DNA of 64,000 nucleotides from the NCBI RefSeq assembly GCF_021655075.1, contig NZ_PPXX01000054.1:1-64000 (forward strand), given 5' to 3'. A model generated the notes under the pieces. That model had not been told where the DNA came from, did not search any database, and worked only from the letters and a program-made list of their open reading frames with translations. The position numbers were made by a program, and so were the translations under genes. The first letter of the stretch is position 1. Each line of letters begins with the position of its first letter. The stretch comes from Clostridium sp. Cult2. GTDB lineage: Bacteria; Bacillota; Clostridia; Tissierellales; Tepidimicrobiaceae. Shown piece after piece: positions 18,060 through 26,975 of this stretch.

Positions 18060-19646
18060 ATGAAAAAAATATTACTCAACTTAATTATATTAGCACTAGC
18101 CCTTATAGCATTTGGATGCAGCTTCAATGAAGAAAAGCCTTTTTCAGCTATGGAGGAAAATGTAGAAGAAAAATCTCTAAGCTACAAAATTGAAAAAATT
18201 GCATTATCTAAAGGTTTCCAATCTACAGAATCCAATGTGGAAATATTAAAGAAAGCAAAAAATTTAAAAATATTAGCAAACATTGGATTAGTAGAAAGTT
18301 CTGGTGTCAAAGTAGAAAAAATTACTAAATCTGGTAAAACTATAAACATATATATAGATAGATTGTTAAGTCAAGGAGAAATTCAATTAGCAGTACCTCA
18401 AATTATACTAGAAATTCAGGACCCTATTGATGAAAAACTTGAAGAACTTAAATTTAATATCGTAAACCAAAATTATAATCCTATTTCCATAAAATTTAAT
18501 AAGAATCAAATTTTGGATAAAATCTACACTCAATTCAAAATTGAACCTAGTTCCATACCAGATGTAAAACTAACTAAATTAAGTGAACAAATATTTTGGC
18601 ACATATCTTTTACTAATATATTTGATAAAGAGAATACAAACTCTCCACTAATCAACTTAAATGTAAAAGTGGACGCATTAACTGGAGAAGTGTTGGATTC
18701 AGCAAAAGATGCTATTTCCACCTATATTGATGATGGATACCTACTAGACTATATACCCAATAATTATATACTTTATAAGCGTTACCAGGTGGAAAATGGT
18801 ATTGAGTTTGAAACCCTATGGACTTACAATATAGAAACTAAACAACGTGGAAAATTATATACTTCAAAGGATAAAATTCAGTCAGCTGCCTTTAGTCCCG
18901 ATAATCAATATGTTTCTGTAATTGAAATTGATGAAAACAAAAGTGATCTTTATATAATACCAAGGCAAGAAAAAACAGCTTATAAAATAACTCCTAGTAC
19001 ATTTTTACATCCAAAGCTAATGAAATGGAAAGATGATAATACCCTTTATTTTGTTAATATTAAAGATGAATTATCAACAATATTAACCTATGATTTAAAG
19101 GAAAATAAATCCAAGGTAGTTTTTGAAATAGATAAAAATATTGAATCCTTTGATGTATTCAATGATAAACTAATATTTGCTGAATCTGGACAGGATTCTT
19201 TAAATAATGATATATATTTTTCTGAAAATGGTATTGAACCCCAAAAAATAGGTACAGGTTTTAAAATTAGCTTTTTAGATGATCAAAACATCCTTTATTT
19301 GGAAAACATAGAAGAAGAAAATAAAAATATACTCCATCTATATAATGTCAATAATGCTTCTGAAAATAGATTAGATGAAGATATAGCAAATTATTTAAAA
19401 TTAGATAAAACCAATATAGTTCTTATAGAAAAAAACACACATAATAACGATTATACAATTAATAAGTTTAATACTGAAAAAAAAGTCCTAATACCAATTG
19501 CCAAAATAAATAGCTCTAAGATATTTTATGATTCCGATAATGAAAAAGGATATATGAACCTATGCCCTCCTTATAAAGAGGATAATTTAGATATAATCTA
19601 TTCTGTTGATTTGAAAAAATTAAATGTAGCAAATATTAAAAATTAA
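18060..19646 (+). CDS. lipoprotein with C-terminal propeller-like repeats
   Basis: Secreted lipoprotein of 528 residues. The signal peptide MKKILLNLIILALALIAFGC ends in a lipobox with Cys20. Residues ~40-230 resemble a GerMN-like or other mixed alpha/beta domain (KITKSGKTINIYIDRLL). The second half has repeated strand-turn motifs such as AAFSPDNQYVSVIE and DLYIIPRQ, like TolB/WD40 propellers. The ORF opens at 18009, but AAGGAAGGAGG precedes ATG 18060, which starts the signal peptide. It is a single-gene unit ending in a bidirectional terminator. I do not recognise a specific function; a surface-exposed binding or sensory role is a guess. Confidence 0.75.
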   Translation: MKKILLNLIILALALIAFGCSFNEEKPFSAMEENVEEKSLSYKIEKIALSKGFQSTESNVEILKKAKNLKILANIGLVESSGVKVEKITKSGKTINIYIDRLLSQGEIQLAVPQIILEIQDPIDEKLEELKFNIVNQNYNPISIKFNKNQILDKIYTQFKIEPSSIPDVKLTKLSEQIFWHISFTNIFDKENTNSPLINLNVKVDALTGEVLDSAKDAISTYIDDGYLLDYIPNNYILYKRYQVENGIEFETLWTYNIETKQRGKLYTSKDKIQSAAFSPDNQYVSVIEIDENKSDLYIIPRQEKTAYKITPSTFLHPKLMKWKDDNTLYFVNIKDELSTILTYDLKENKSKVVFEIDKNIESFDVFNDKLIFAESGQDSLNNDIYFSENGIEPQKIGTGFKISFLDDQNILYLENIEEENKNILHLYNVNNASENRLDEDIANYLKLDKTNIVLIEKNTHNNDYTINKFNTEKKVLIPIAKINSSKIFYDSDNEKGYMNLCPPYKEDNLDIIYSVDLKKLNVANIKN

Positions 19647-19672
19647 AATGAACCCTAGGGTTCATTTTAATT
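19641..19672. terminator. bidirectional terminator, perfect palindrome
   Basis: A 32-base perfect palindrome with core ATGAACCCTAGGGTTCAT. Stop codons of both convergent genes (lipoprotein and MinJ-like) lie within its arms. T-rich sequence follows in both directions. Confidence 0.85.
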
Positions 19673-20830
19673 TTTAAAACTAGATTTTCTTCTTATATAC
19701 CTATTGATTAACTTTCTAATAGGTGTTATTGATTCTTCCACAATAAAAATTTGATCAGGTATATTAGGAACTACAATTATCCCTAAATTGCTAATTTCCT
19801 TTTGATAGTTTGTATATTCTTTTATAACCATTCCTTTTTTTATATCAAACACATCTAGCCAGATAAACTTAGGTCTAAAAAAGAGTATATCTTCAATATC
19901 TTTTTTTGAATATACTCTATGTCCATTTAAAGATAATATAATATCACCTGGTTTTAATCCTATTTTTTCACCTATACTATTTGGGAAAATATCCAGTACC
20001 TTTAATCCATATTCGGTAGATGTAAAGATGTAATCACCTTTTTCTTCTTTTTGTTTACCAATCATAATAATTGCTTCATGCCCTAATGGTGCAAATATTG
20101 AAGCTATATAATTGAATATATAATATTTAATAGATAACCTTGATAAAATTAATAGAATAATGCTAAACATGGATAAAATACTGGCTGTTTCCCTTGCCTT
20201 TTTTTCTGGAAAATTAGCTAAAGCAAAGTCTCCATAACCTAGTATGGCTATTATAGTAATTGGATAGATATAACCATTGCTAACAAATATAGAAAAAGGA
20301 ACTGGCCAAAATCTATTCATTGTAAATCCACCTATTATCTCTCCCTGTTTTTCCATAAAAATTGGTATCCTATTTCTTTTTCCATCCAATAGTATCAGAA
20401 AGCTTTCCACTAGATGGAGTACCCCTATAACAAATAGTATTTCGGATACATTTATACTAGGCCACCCCAAAATAAGGCTTGCCATGGAAAGAATCCCGCC
20501 CGCATAGGAAAAACACATGAATCTAGGATGAATCATAGATAGTAATAGAGCTAATGGTAGAATGAAATAAAAATCCTTTGGATTTATTGAGATATTAAAA
20601 TATATAAATATAATGCTACCAAAAATTCCACCAATTAGCCCGTATATTGTTGAAACAAGCAAATTATAAAATGGGGATTTTTTGTATTCTCCTAAAATCC
20701 CCTTTTCCATTTCCCCTATTTTTCTATATTGGAGATAAATAATCCCACCAACAATCCAAAAAAAAGGAGATTTTAATATGGATAATATATTGTATATAGA
20801 ATAATATACAATTTGTATTAAAGGATACAT
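19667..20830 (-). CDS. PDZ-domain multi-pass membrane protein, MinJ-like
   Basis: Membrane protein of about 387 residues with seven or so hydrophobic segments in the first two thirds. A C-terminal PDZ domain contains GLKVLDIFPNS, GLKPGDIILSLNGHRV and KKDIEDILF. Size, layout and position after an S41 protease and ftsEX match Bacillus subtilis MinJ (YvjD, 397 residues), which links DivIVA to MinD and swarming. The ATG at 20857 has no RBS; ATG at 20830 has AAAGGAGA and was chosen. Whether it acts in septum placement here is inference from synteny. Another PDZ membrane protein role is possible. Confidence 0.7.
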   Translation of the reverse strand: MYPLIQIVYYSIYNILSILKSPFFWIVGGIIYLQYRKIGEMEKGILGEYKKSPFYNLLVSTIYGLIGGIFGSIIFIYFNISINPKDFYFILPLALLLSMIHPRFMCFSYAGGILSMASLILGWPSINVSEILFVIGVLHLVESFLILLDGKRNRIPIFMEKQGEIIGGFTMNRFWPVPFSIFVSNGYIYPITIIAILGYGDFALANFPEKKARETASILSMFSIILLILSRLSIKYYIFNYIASIFAPLGHEAIIMIGKQKEEKGDYIFTSTEYGLKVLDIFPNSIGEKIGLKPGDIILSLNGHRVYSKKDIEDILFFRPKFIWLDVFDIKKGMVIKEYTNYQKEISNLGIIVVPNIPDQIFIVEESITPIRKLINRYIRRKSSFKN

Positions 20831-20861
20831 CCTTGGCTCTCCTTTACTTTGGCTCATAAAT

Positions 20862-22085
20862 TTATTTAATCATTTCATTTAATTTTTCTATAGCAGTTCG
20901 TAATTGTATATCCTGTTCCAAGTTTTCTACTCCAATTTCTTGAACATCTTCTGGTAAATCTACAACTATATCTGGCTCTATACCTATACCATGAATATTA
21001 GTTCCATTTGGTGTGAAATATTCTGATATTGTCAACTTAAAACCTGAACCATCCGATAGTTCTCTTATCCTTTGAACTACTCCTTTGCCAAAAGTTTTAT
21101 TCCCTATTAATATTCCTCTATTATGGTCTTTAATTGCACCTGCGAGTATTTCAGAAGCACTAGCACTACCTTCATTTACTAATACTATCAAAGGAATGTC
21201 TATGTGTTTTTTATTGGATTTTTCATATGCTCTTTCACCATTTCTTGTTTCTGTATAAACTATTATCCCTTCTCCTAGTAACTCATCTGCTATATCTACG
21301 CATATGTTTAATAATCCTCCTGGATTATTTCTTAAGTCTAAGATAATTCCAGAAACATTTTTATTCATTATACTATTTAAGTTCTTCATAAAATCTTCAT
21401 AGGTTAATTCATCAAAGGAGGTTATTTTAATATATCCTATATCATCTTGTAGTACATTGGATTTAACAGTTATTAATCTAATCTCTTCTCTAACAATATC
21501 TATGTCGATATAGTCATTCTTCCCACCCTTGTCTTTTCTTAAAATGGTTATACTAACTGTTGTATTAGGCTCTCCCTTCATTAGCTTTACAGCTTTATCC
21601 ATATTATCAGCTGTAAATTCTTTCCCATTTACCTTTATAATCTTATCTCCAGTTCTTAGTCCTGCTCTTTCACCAGGTGTACCCTCTATAGGTGATACTA
21701 CAGTTATTAGATTATCATCACCAGGAGTTACTATTACACCTATCCCTCCATATACGCCTTGAGTATGTTCAGTAAAACTTTTGAATTCATCTTCAGTCAT
21801 ATATACTGAATAGGGGTCCTCAAGTGCTTGAAACATTCCCTTTAATTGCCCCTCCATGAGCTTGTTTTCATCTACATCCTTTAGAAAATTTTCTTTAATA
21901 TAACCTTCCAATCCCATAGCTTTAGAGTATTTATTATATAAAGAAGTAAGTTGGTCATATTCTTTAGATGGTATTATAACCTTATCTTTATATTTAATAG
22001 TCAATAAATTGGTTGCACCAAAAGTAATTATATTTGTTAATATTATTAGTACTACCATTAAAGTGATAATTCTTTTTTTGGACAT
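20862..22085 (-). CDS. S41 family carboxy-terminal processing protease, CtpB-like
   Basis: Tail-specific protease with one N-terminal membrane segment or uncleaved signal (residues ~5-25), then a PDZ domain (GGIGVIV, GERAGLRTGDKIIKVNG). The S41 catalytic domain has Ser309 in EGSASASE and Lys334 in NKTFGKG, the same numbers as in B. subtilis CtpB. It cleaves partly unfolded envelope proteins outside the membrane. GTG at 22094 opens the frame, but GAGGTGA sits five bases before ATG 22085. It has its own extended -10 promoter. It is followed by the MinJ-like gene with a ~30-base gap. The family is certain; the CtpA/CtpB label is by similarity. Confidence 0.92.
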   Translation of the reverse strand: MSKKRIITLMVVLIILTNIITFGATNLLTIKYKDKVIIPSKEYDQLTSLYNKYSKAMGLEGYIKENFLKDVDENKLMEGQLKGMFQALEDPYSVYMTEDEFKSFTEHTQGVYGGIGVIVTPGDDNLITVVSPIEGTPGERAGLRTGDKIIKVNGKEFTADNMDKAVKLMKGEPNTTVSITILRKDKGGKNDYIDIDIVREEIRLITVKSNVLQDDIGYIKITSFDELTYEDFMKNLNSIMNKNVSGIILDLRNNPGGLLNICVDIADELLGEGIIVYTETRNGERAYEKSNKKHIDIPLIVLVNEGSASASEILAGAIKDHNRGILIGNKTFGKGVVQRIRELSDGSGFKLTISEYFTPNGTNIHGIGIEPDIVVDLPEDVQEIGVENLEQDIQLRTAIEKLNEMIK

Positions 22086-22141
22086 ATTGTTCACCTCAAT
22101 ATTATGGATTATGTATTCTATTTTATTAAGTCTACCTAAAC

Positions 22142-22150
22142 ATTATACCA
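22142..22150 (-). promoter_or_regulatory. extended -10 promoter of the ctp-minJ-like genes
   Basis: Minus-strand TGGTATAAT, a perfect -10 hexamer with the extended TG, about 55 bases before the protease start and just after the upstream gene's terminator. No good -35 is visible. Confidence 0.55.
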
Positions 22151-22171
22151 TAATGGAGAAAAATAGAAAAT

Positions 22172-22195
22172 AAAAAAGGGGATTAGTTCCCCTTT
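22172..22195 (-). terminator. terminator of the ftsE-ftsX-M23 operon
   Basis: Minus-strand stem AAAGGGGA/TCCCCTTT (8 bp, five-base loop) followed by TTTTTTATTTTC. The stop codon of the M23 gene lies in the loop. Confidence 0.8.
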
Positions 22196-23322
22196 AAATA
22201 TGGCATAGGATCTACATAAGAACCATTCTTTCTAACTTCAAAATGGCAGTGAGGTCCTGTTGAAATACCTGTACTACCTATTTTAGCTATTGTATCTCCA
22301 CGTTTTACCTGAGTTCCTTCACTTACCACTAAAGAAGAATTATGTCCATATAAGGTTACAATGCCACCTCCATGGTCTATCATTATAGTCTTCCCATATC
22401 CTCCCAAAGTACCAGAATATATTACCGTTCCATCATTTGCAGCTACCACTTTATTTCCAGCAGCTGCAGCTATATCTATACCCGTATGTAATTTTTTTGT
22501 TTTAAAAACTGGATGGATTCTATAACCGAAATAAGAGCTTATTCTTGAATACACGGGCACTGGCCAAGCCATAATCCCACCAATATAGGGTCCGTCTACC
22601 CGCTGTCTTTTAACTATTTCAGATTCAATATCCTTAGCTAGCTTATTTAGTTTATCGTATTGTTCTTCATATTTTTTTAAGTCTTTCTCTAACTCAGTCA
22701 TTAATAATTCTTTAGCCCTTGTAGCACTAGCTAAATCATTCTTTCTATCTGCTAATTTATTTCTAGTCACCTCTACAGAAGCCCTCTGAGCTTGTAATTC
22801 TGTCTTTTTATTGTCAATAATATCCCTTTGTTCCTTCATGTATTTAATCAATTCTACATCATGATTAACAATAGATTGAATCATATCTTTCCTAATTAAA
22901 AAATCTCTTATATTGGCTGCAGCCAAAAGCACTTCTAAATAACCAACATCCCCGTTCTCATACATTACCCTTAAACGTGAATTAAAGGTATCTTGCTTAT
23001 CAGCTATTTTTTCCTCTGCTTCCTCCAATTCCGTTAGTGTTCTATCTATATCTTCATTTAATTCATCTAATTCCTTTTCCACTTTTTCCAATTCAATAGC
23101 TGCATTATCCATTTGTTTGTCCAATTCTTCTATTTGAGTACTAACGTCTTTGGTTTGCTTTTCAATATTTTTTATTTCTTTTTTTGTTTCATCTATTTGT
23201 TGGATAGTGTTTTTTTGTTTCTTTTTCAAGTCTTCCAAACTATTATCTGCAAAGGCCAAAGCATAATTAAAAAGTAATACTAAAGCCAATATTAAATATA
23301 TTCTCTTTTTCTTTTGTCCCAC
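22183..23322 (-). CDS. EnvC/CwlO-type murein hydrolase factor, coiled coil plus M23 peptidase domain
   Basis: Exported 379-residue protein. The N-terminal signal (hydrophobic residues ~8-25) is followed by a long coiled coil (~30-240) rich in Glu/Lys. A C-terminal LytM/M23 domain has all zinc and catalytic positions: HTGID (His279, Asp283) and HCHFE (His358, His360). It could therefore be an active endopeptidase rather than a degenerate activator. The gene follows ftsX directly. FtsEX controls such coiled-coil M23 factors in several bacteria, so it is probably the peptidoglycan effector of this FtsEX. The start is GTG behind GGGAGG. Confidence 0.9.
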   Translation of the reverse strand: MGQKKKRIYLILALVLLFNYALAFADNSLEDLKKKQKNTIQQIDETKKEIKNIEKQTKDVSTQIEELDKQMDNAAIELEKVEKELDELNEDIDRTLTELEEAEEKIADKQDTFNSRLRVMYENGDVGYLEVLLAAANIRDFLIRKDMIQSIVNHDVELIKYMKEQRDIIDNKKTELQAQRASVEVTRNKLADRKNDLASATRAKELLMTELEKDLKKYEEQYDKLNKLAKDIESEIVKRQRVDGPYIGGIMAWPVPVYSRISSYFGYRIHPVFKTKKLHTGIDIAAAAGNKVVAANDGTVIYSGTLGGYGKTIMIDHGGGIVTLYGHNSSLVVSEGTQVKRGDTIAKIGSTGISTGPHCHFEVRKNGSYVDPMPYLKGN

Positions 23323-23338
23323 ATTTCCAACCTCCCTC

Positions 23339-24241
23339 TCATGAATTTAAAAATCTCTTTAAAGAAACAAGACTTCCTAAAGCCCCTATACCTGCTCCCA
23401 TTGCAATAAATATAATTGAAACATCTTTAATTAATACTTTAGGTGGTACCAAGTATACTGTAAATAATACATATAATTTATCGCTTGCCTTATTAAAGAA
23501 ATACCCATAACCATAATTAACAACTAAAATAGATATAATTGCTCCTATGAGACCAAAGAGTAAACCTTCTATTATAAAGGGTCCTCGAATATATCCATTA
23601 GTGGCTCCTACGTATTTCATAATATCTATTTCTCTTCTTCTAGCAGTTACAGTGATTTTTATAGTATTTGATATAATAAATATTGAAACAAATACTAGTA
23701 TGCCTGTTATGATTAATCCACCACCTCTTACATAATTTGCAAAAAGGATTAACTTTTCTATAATGTCCTTATTATATTTTATCTTTTCTACCCCTTGAAG
23801 ACCTTCTATCTTGTCCACTACCGAGTCAGCATATTCAATATCTTTTAATTGAACAATAATAGTATTAGGTAAAGGGTTTGTTTCCAAACCTTCTAAAAGA
23901 TAGGCTTCATCCTCCCATTGTTCTTTCATAATCTCCAAAGCTTGCTCTTTGGATTGATATATTACCGATAGAACTCCCTGAATACTCTTAGCTTCATTTT
24001 CAACTCTATTTAATTGTTCATCAGTTATATCATCTTCCAAAAATATTTCTACTTCATCAAATTTATTCTTTGTATCAATTACCACATTATTTATACTCAA
24101 TATCATAATTAATACAAGGCCAAGTATTACTAACACTGCAGTTATAGAGCTAACGGAAGCTAATCCCATCCCTCTATTTCTCCACATTCCTTGGAAACCC
24201 TGTTTAATAATATTCTTAAGGATTCGAAAGCTCATGCTCAT
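23339..24241 (-). CDS. ftsX: cell division protein FtsX
   Basis: Permease-like FtsX, about 300 residues. A short cytoplasmic N-terminus is followed by one membrane helix, a large extracellular loop (~45-170), and three C-terminal helices with the TARRREIDIMKYVGATNGYIR block typical of FtsX. It transmits FtsE ATPase cycles to an external murein hydrolase. Several starts are possible near 24247-24235; ATG 24241 has AAGGG at good spacing. It overlaps the end of ftsE, so the two are translationally coupled. Confidence 0.94.
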   Translation of the reverse strand: MSMSFRILKNIIKQGFQGMWRNRGMGLASVSSITAVLVILGLVLIMILSINNVVIDTKNKFDEVEIFLEDDITDEQLNRVENEAKSIQGVLSVIYQSKEQALEIMKEQWEDEAYLLEGLETNPLPNTIIVQLKDIEYADSVVDKIEGLQGVEKIKYNKDIIEKLILFANYVRGGGLIITGILVFVSIFIISNTIKITVTARRREIDIMKYVGATNGYIRGPFIIEGLLFGLIGAIISILVVNYGYGYFFNKASDKLYVLFTVYLVPPKVLIKDVSIIFIAMGAGIGALGSLVSLKRFLNS

Positions 24242-24911
24242 ACACACCCTTCTCTTCGTCTCTTATAATCCTGCCTCCTTCAATGGCAATAACTCTTTTT
24301 TTCATTACATCTACTATATCCTTGGCATGAGTTGCCATAAGTACGGTAGTTCCTCGTCTATTTATATCTCTAAGTACTTTCATTATATCCCAAGATGTAT
24401 CAGGGTCTAAATTGCCTGTAGGCTCGTCCGCTATTAAAATTGGTGGACTGTTTACTATAGCCCTGGAAATAGCAACCCGCTGATGTTCTCCACCAGAAAG
24501 TTCATCAGGATAACAATGGGCTTTTTTGCTTAAATCTACCATACTTAAGACCATTGGAACATTCCTTCTTATGTCTTTTGGGTGAGCTCCAATGATTTCC
24601 ATAGCAAAAGCTACATTTTCATATACAGTTTTATTTGGTAGTAGTCGAAAATCCTGAAATACTACTCCTACATTCCTTCTAATAAAAGGAATCTTCCTGT
24701 TCTTTACTTTGGTAATATCCTTATTATTCAGATATATTTTCCCTTCAGTAGGATTTTCTTCTTTTAATATAAGTTTAATTAAAGTGGATTTCCCAGCTCC
24801 ACTAGGTCCCACTAAAAAAACGAATTCTCCCTTGGAAATGGATAGATTTATATTAGATAATGCTCTTACACCATTTTTATATTCTTTGCCTATATTAATG
24901 AACTTTATCAA
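24216..24911 (-). CDS. ftsE: cell division ATP-binding protein FtsE
   Basis: ABC ATPase of 231 residues. Walker A GPSGAGKST is near residue 37, the Q-loop VVFQDFRLLP follows, then the signature LSGGEHQR and Walker B ILIADEPTGNLD. The sequence is clearly FtsE. The start is TTG at 24911, preceded by GAGGTGA; no ATG or GTG is better placed. It is first in the ftsE-ftsX-M23 operon. Confidence 0.95.
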   Translation of the reverse strand: MIKFINIGKEYKNGVRALSNINLSISKGEFVFLVGPSGAGKSTLIKLILKEENPTEGKIYLNNKDITKVKNRKIPFIRRNVGVVFQDFRLLPNKTVYENVAFAMEIIGAHPKDIRRNVPMVLSMVDLSKKAHCYPDELSGGEHQRVAISRAIVNSPPILIADEPTGNLDPDTSWDIMKVLRDINRRGTTVLMATHAKDIVDVMKKRVIAIEGGRIIRDEEKGVYEHELSNP

Positions 24912-24958
24912 AAATTTTCACCTCTATGTATAAGGAATCTTTCATATCTCATAATATG

Positions 24959-24967
24959 ATTATAACA
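24959..24967 (-). promoter_or_regulatory. putative extended -10 promoter of ftsEX
   Basis: Minus-strand TGTTATAAT about 50 bases upstream of the ftsE TTG, with no clear -35. It lies in the divergent gap with the cyclo-ligase gene. Confidence 0.45.
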
Positions 24968-25033
24968 TAATTAATATATGATTCTATTAAAAATCCAGAA
25001 ATCCTCTTTTTCTAACAAGTTTTTTAATCTTAT

Positions 25034-25062
25034 TTTACACATTCACTTTAATAATATATTAT
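25034..25062 (+). promoter_or_regulatory. putative sigma-A promoter of the 5-FCL gene
   Basis: TTTACA (25034-25039), 17-base spacer, TATTAT (25057-25062), about 42 bases before the TTG start. The region is AT-rich, so a chance match is possible. Confidence 0.4.
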
Positions 25063-25104
25063 AATATAAGTTGGACAATAAATAAACAGTAAAGGGTGGT
25101 AATT

Positions 25105-25680
25105 TTGGATAAAAAAGTATTAAGAAAAGAAATGTTTAAAAAAAGAGCTAATCTTTCCCATGAAGATATAATAGAAAAATCTAATACCATTCAAAATAAA
25201 CTATTTAGTTTAGAAAGATATAGAAAATCTGATTTTATTTTTTCTTTCGTTAGTTTTAAAGATGAAGTTGATACCCATGATATAATTAAAAAATCCCTTT
25301 CACTTGGAAAAAGAGTAGGAGTACCTATTACTATTCCAAAGGGAAGACAATTAATAGTTTCTGAAATAATGGATTTTGATAAGGAACTAGAAATGGGGTA
25401 TTACAATATTTTAAGTCCAAAAAATGAATATATTAGAGAGACTTCTCCAAAACTAGTCGATATAGTATTAGTACCTGGACTTGCTTTTAGTCCTGAAGGT
25501 TATCGTGTAGGTTATGGAGGAGGTTATTATGATAGATTCTTTAGCATAAATAGAGAAATGTTTAAAATAGGTATTTGTTTTGAAATACAAATTACTCCAC
25601 AGGTTCCTAAAGGTATGTATGATATACCTGTGGACTGTATCATTACAGAGGAAAGAATAATTAATTGTTCTGGAGAATAA
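25105..25680 (+). CDS. 5-formyltetrahydrofolate cyclo-ligase
   Basis: MTHFS/YqgN family, about 191 residues. It converts 5-formyl-THF plus ATP to 5,10-methenyl-THF. The ATP-binding hallmark GYRVGYGGGYYDRF is near the C-terminus, and LVPGLAF precedes it. GTG at 25096 opens the ORF. AAAGGGTGG at 25091-25099 is better spaced for TTG 25105, giving the expected DKKVLRKEMF start. It is monocistronic or weakly linked to the next gene, which has its own -10. Confidence 0.93.
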   Translation: MDKKVLRKEMFKKRANLSHEDIIEKSNTIQNKLFSLERYRKSDFIFSFVSFKDEVDTHDIIKKSLSLGKRVGVPITIPKGRQLIVSEIMDFDKELEMGYYNILSPKNEYIRETSPKLVDIVLVPGLAFSPEGYRVGYGGGYYDRFFSINREMFKIGICFEIQITPQVPKGMYDIPVDCIITEERIINCSGE

Positions 25681-25712
25681 TGCTAATTAACTCAATTAAT
25701 AATAAAGAAAGA

Positions 25713-25721
25713 TGTTATAAT
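25713..25721 (+). promoter_or_regulatory. extended -10 promoter
   Basis: TGTTATAAT, 40 bases upstream of the CofE-like gene. It has a perfect -10 with TG extension and a weak -35. Confidence 0.5.
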
Positions 25722-25761
25722 ATATATTGGTGGTGTAAATTATATTTTAGGAGGAATTTGA

Positions 25762-26949
25762 ATGATAAGAACTGTGGGTACTACCGTAAGAGGCATAAGA
25801 GCTCCTATAGTTAAAAAAGGAGATGATTTAATAAATATTGTTGTGGACTCCGTATTAAAAGCCTCGGAACATGAAAATTTTTATCTTAACGATAAAGATA
25901 TAATCGGAATCACAGAATCATTAGTTGCAAGAGCACAAGGAAACTATGCTACAGCTGAAGATATTGCCCAAGATATTGATAATAAATTTCCAGCAGATAT
26001 AGGGATTATATTTCCTATACTCAGTAGGAATAGATTTTCCATTATTCTAAAGGGTATAGCTTTAACTGGTAAAAAAATATATTTATTGTTAAATTATCCT
26101 TCTGATGAAGTAGGAAATAAATTGATGGATATAGATGAGATGTATAAACTCAATATAAATCCCTATACGGATACTTTAACAGAAAAGGAATATAGAAAAT
26201 TATTTGGAGATAATGTTTTGCATCCATTTACTGGAATAGATTATGTAAAACTGTATAAGGATTTAACTGTTAATAATAAAGTTGAAATATATCTTTCTAA
26301 TGATCCTACTATAGTTTTAAATTATACTAAAGATGTTTTAGTAGCAAATATTCATGATAGAAAAAGAACAAAACAAATATTGAGAGAAGCTGGTGCAAAT
26401 AGGGTAATTGGATTAGATGATTTGCTAACAAAACCAATAAACAACAAGGGGTATAATCCAGATTATGGTCTATTAGGTTCTAATCTAGCAACAGAAACTG
26501 AAATTAAGCTATTCCCTCGGGATAGCCAGTACTATGTAAATGAAATACAAAAAAGGATAAAAGAACGAACAGGTAAATTAGTGGAAGTAATGGTATATGG
26601 AGATGGTGCATTTAAAGATCCTGTAGGAAAAATTTGGGAACTTGCTGATCCAATCGTATCCCCTGGTTATACATCTGGTTTAGAAGGAACTCCTAATGAA
26701 ATCAAGTTAAAATATCTAGCAGATACAGAATTAAAAAATCTAGATGGAGAAGCAGCAATAGAAGCCATTAAAGAAAAGATAAGCAGTAAGAATGAGGACC
26801 TAAGGGCTAATGAAGAATCTTTAGGTACAACTCCTAGAAGATTAACGGATTTATTAGGAAGTCTATGTGATTTGACCAGTGGTAGTGGTGACAAAGGAAC
26901 CCCCATAGTACTTATACAAGGTTATTTTGATAATTATGCTACAGAATAG
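25762..26949 (+). CDS. CofE-like ligase (coenzyme F420-0:L-glutamate ligase family)
   Basis: Protein of 395 residues in the CofE family (PF01996). In methanogens and actinobacteria this family adds glutamate to coenzyme F420-0. Conserved features include the N-terminal IRTVGTTVRGIRAPIV and the region VMVYGDGAFKDPVGKIWELADP. AGGAGG precedes the ATG. Most low-GC Firmicutes make no F420, and no F420 gene is visible here. The true role is therefore probably another gamma-glutamyl or amide ligation. The family assignment is fairly safe, the reaction unknown. Confidence 0.8.
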   Translation: MIRTVGTTVRGIRAPIVKKGDDLINIVVDSVLKASEHENFYLNDKDIIGITESLVARAQGNYATAEDIAQDIDNKFPADIGIIFPILSRNRFSIILKGIALTGKKIYLLLNYPSDEVGNKLMDIDEMYKLNINPYTDTLTEKEYRKLFGDNVLHPFTGIDYVKLYKDLTVNNKVEIYLSNDPTIVLNYTKDVLVANIHDRKRTKQILREAGANRVIGLDDLLTKPINNKGYNPDYGLLGSNLATETEIKLFPRDSQYYVNEIQKRIKERTGKLVEVMVYGDGAFKDPVGKIWELADPIVSPGYTSGLEGTPNEIKLKYLADTELKNLDGEAAIEAIKEKISSKNEDLRANEESLGTTPRRLTDLLGSLCDLTSGSGDKGTPIVLIQGYFDNYATE

Positions 26950-26969
26950 GGCAGACACATAGGTCTGCC
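26950..26969 (+). terminator. terminator after the CofE-like gene
   Basis: Stem GGCAGAC/GTCTGCC with a six-base loop right after the TAG, followed by a moderately T-rich tail. It may also serve the convergent AI-2E gene. Confidence 0.55.
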
Positions 26970-26975
26970 TCTACT

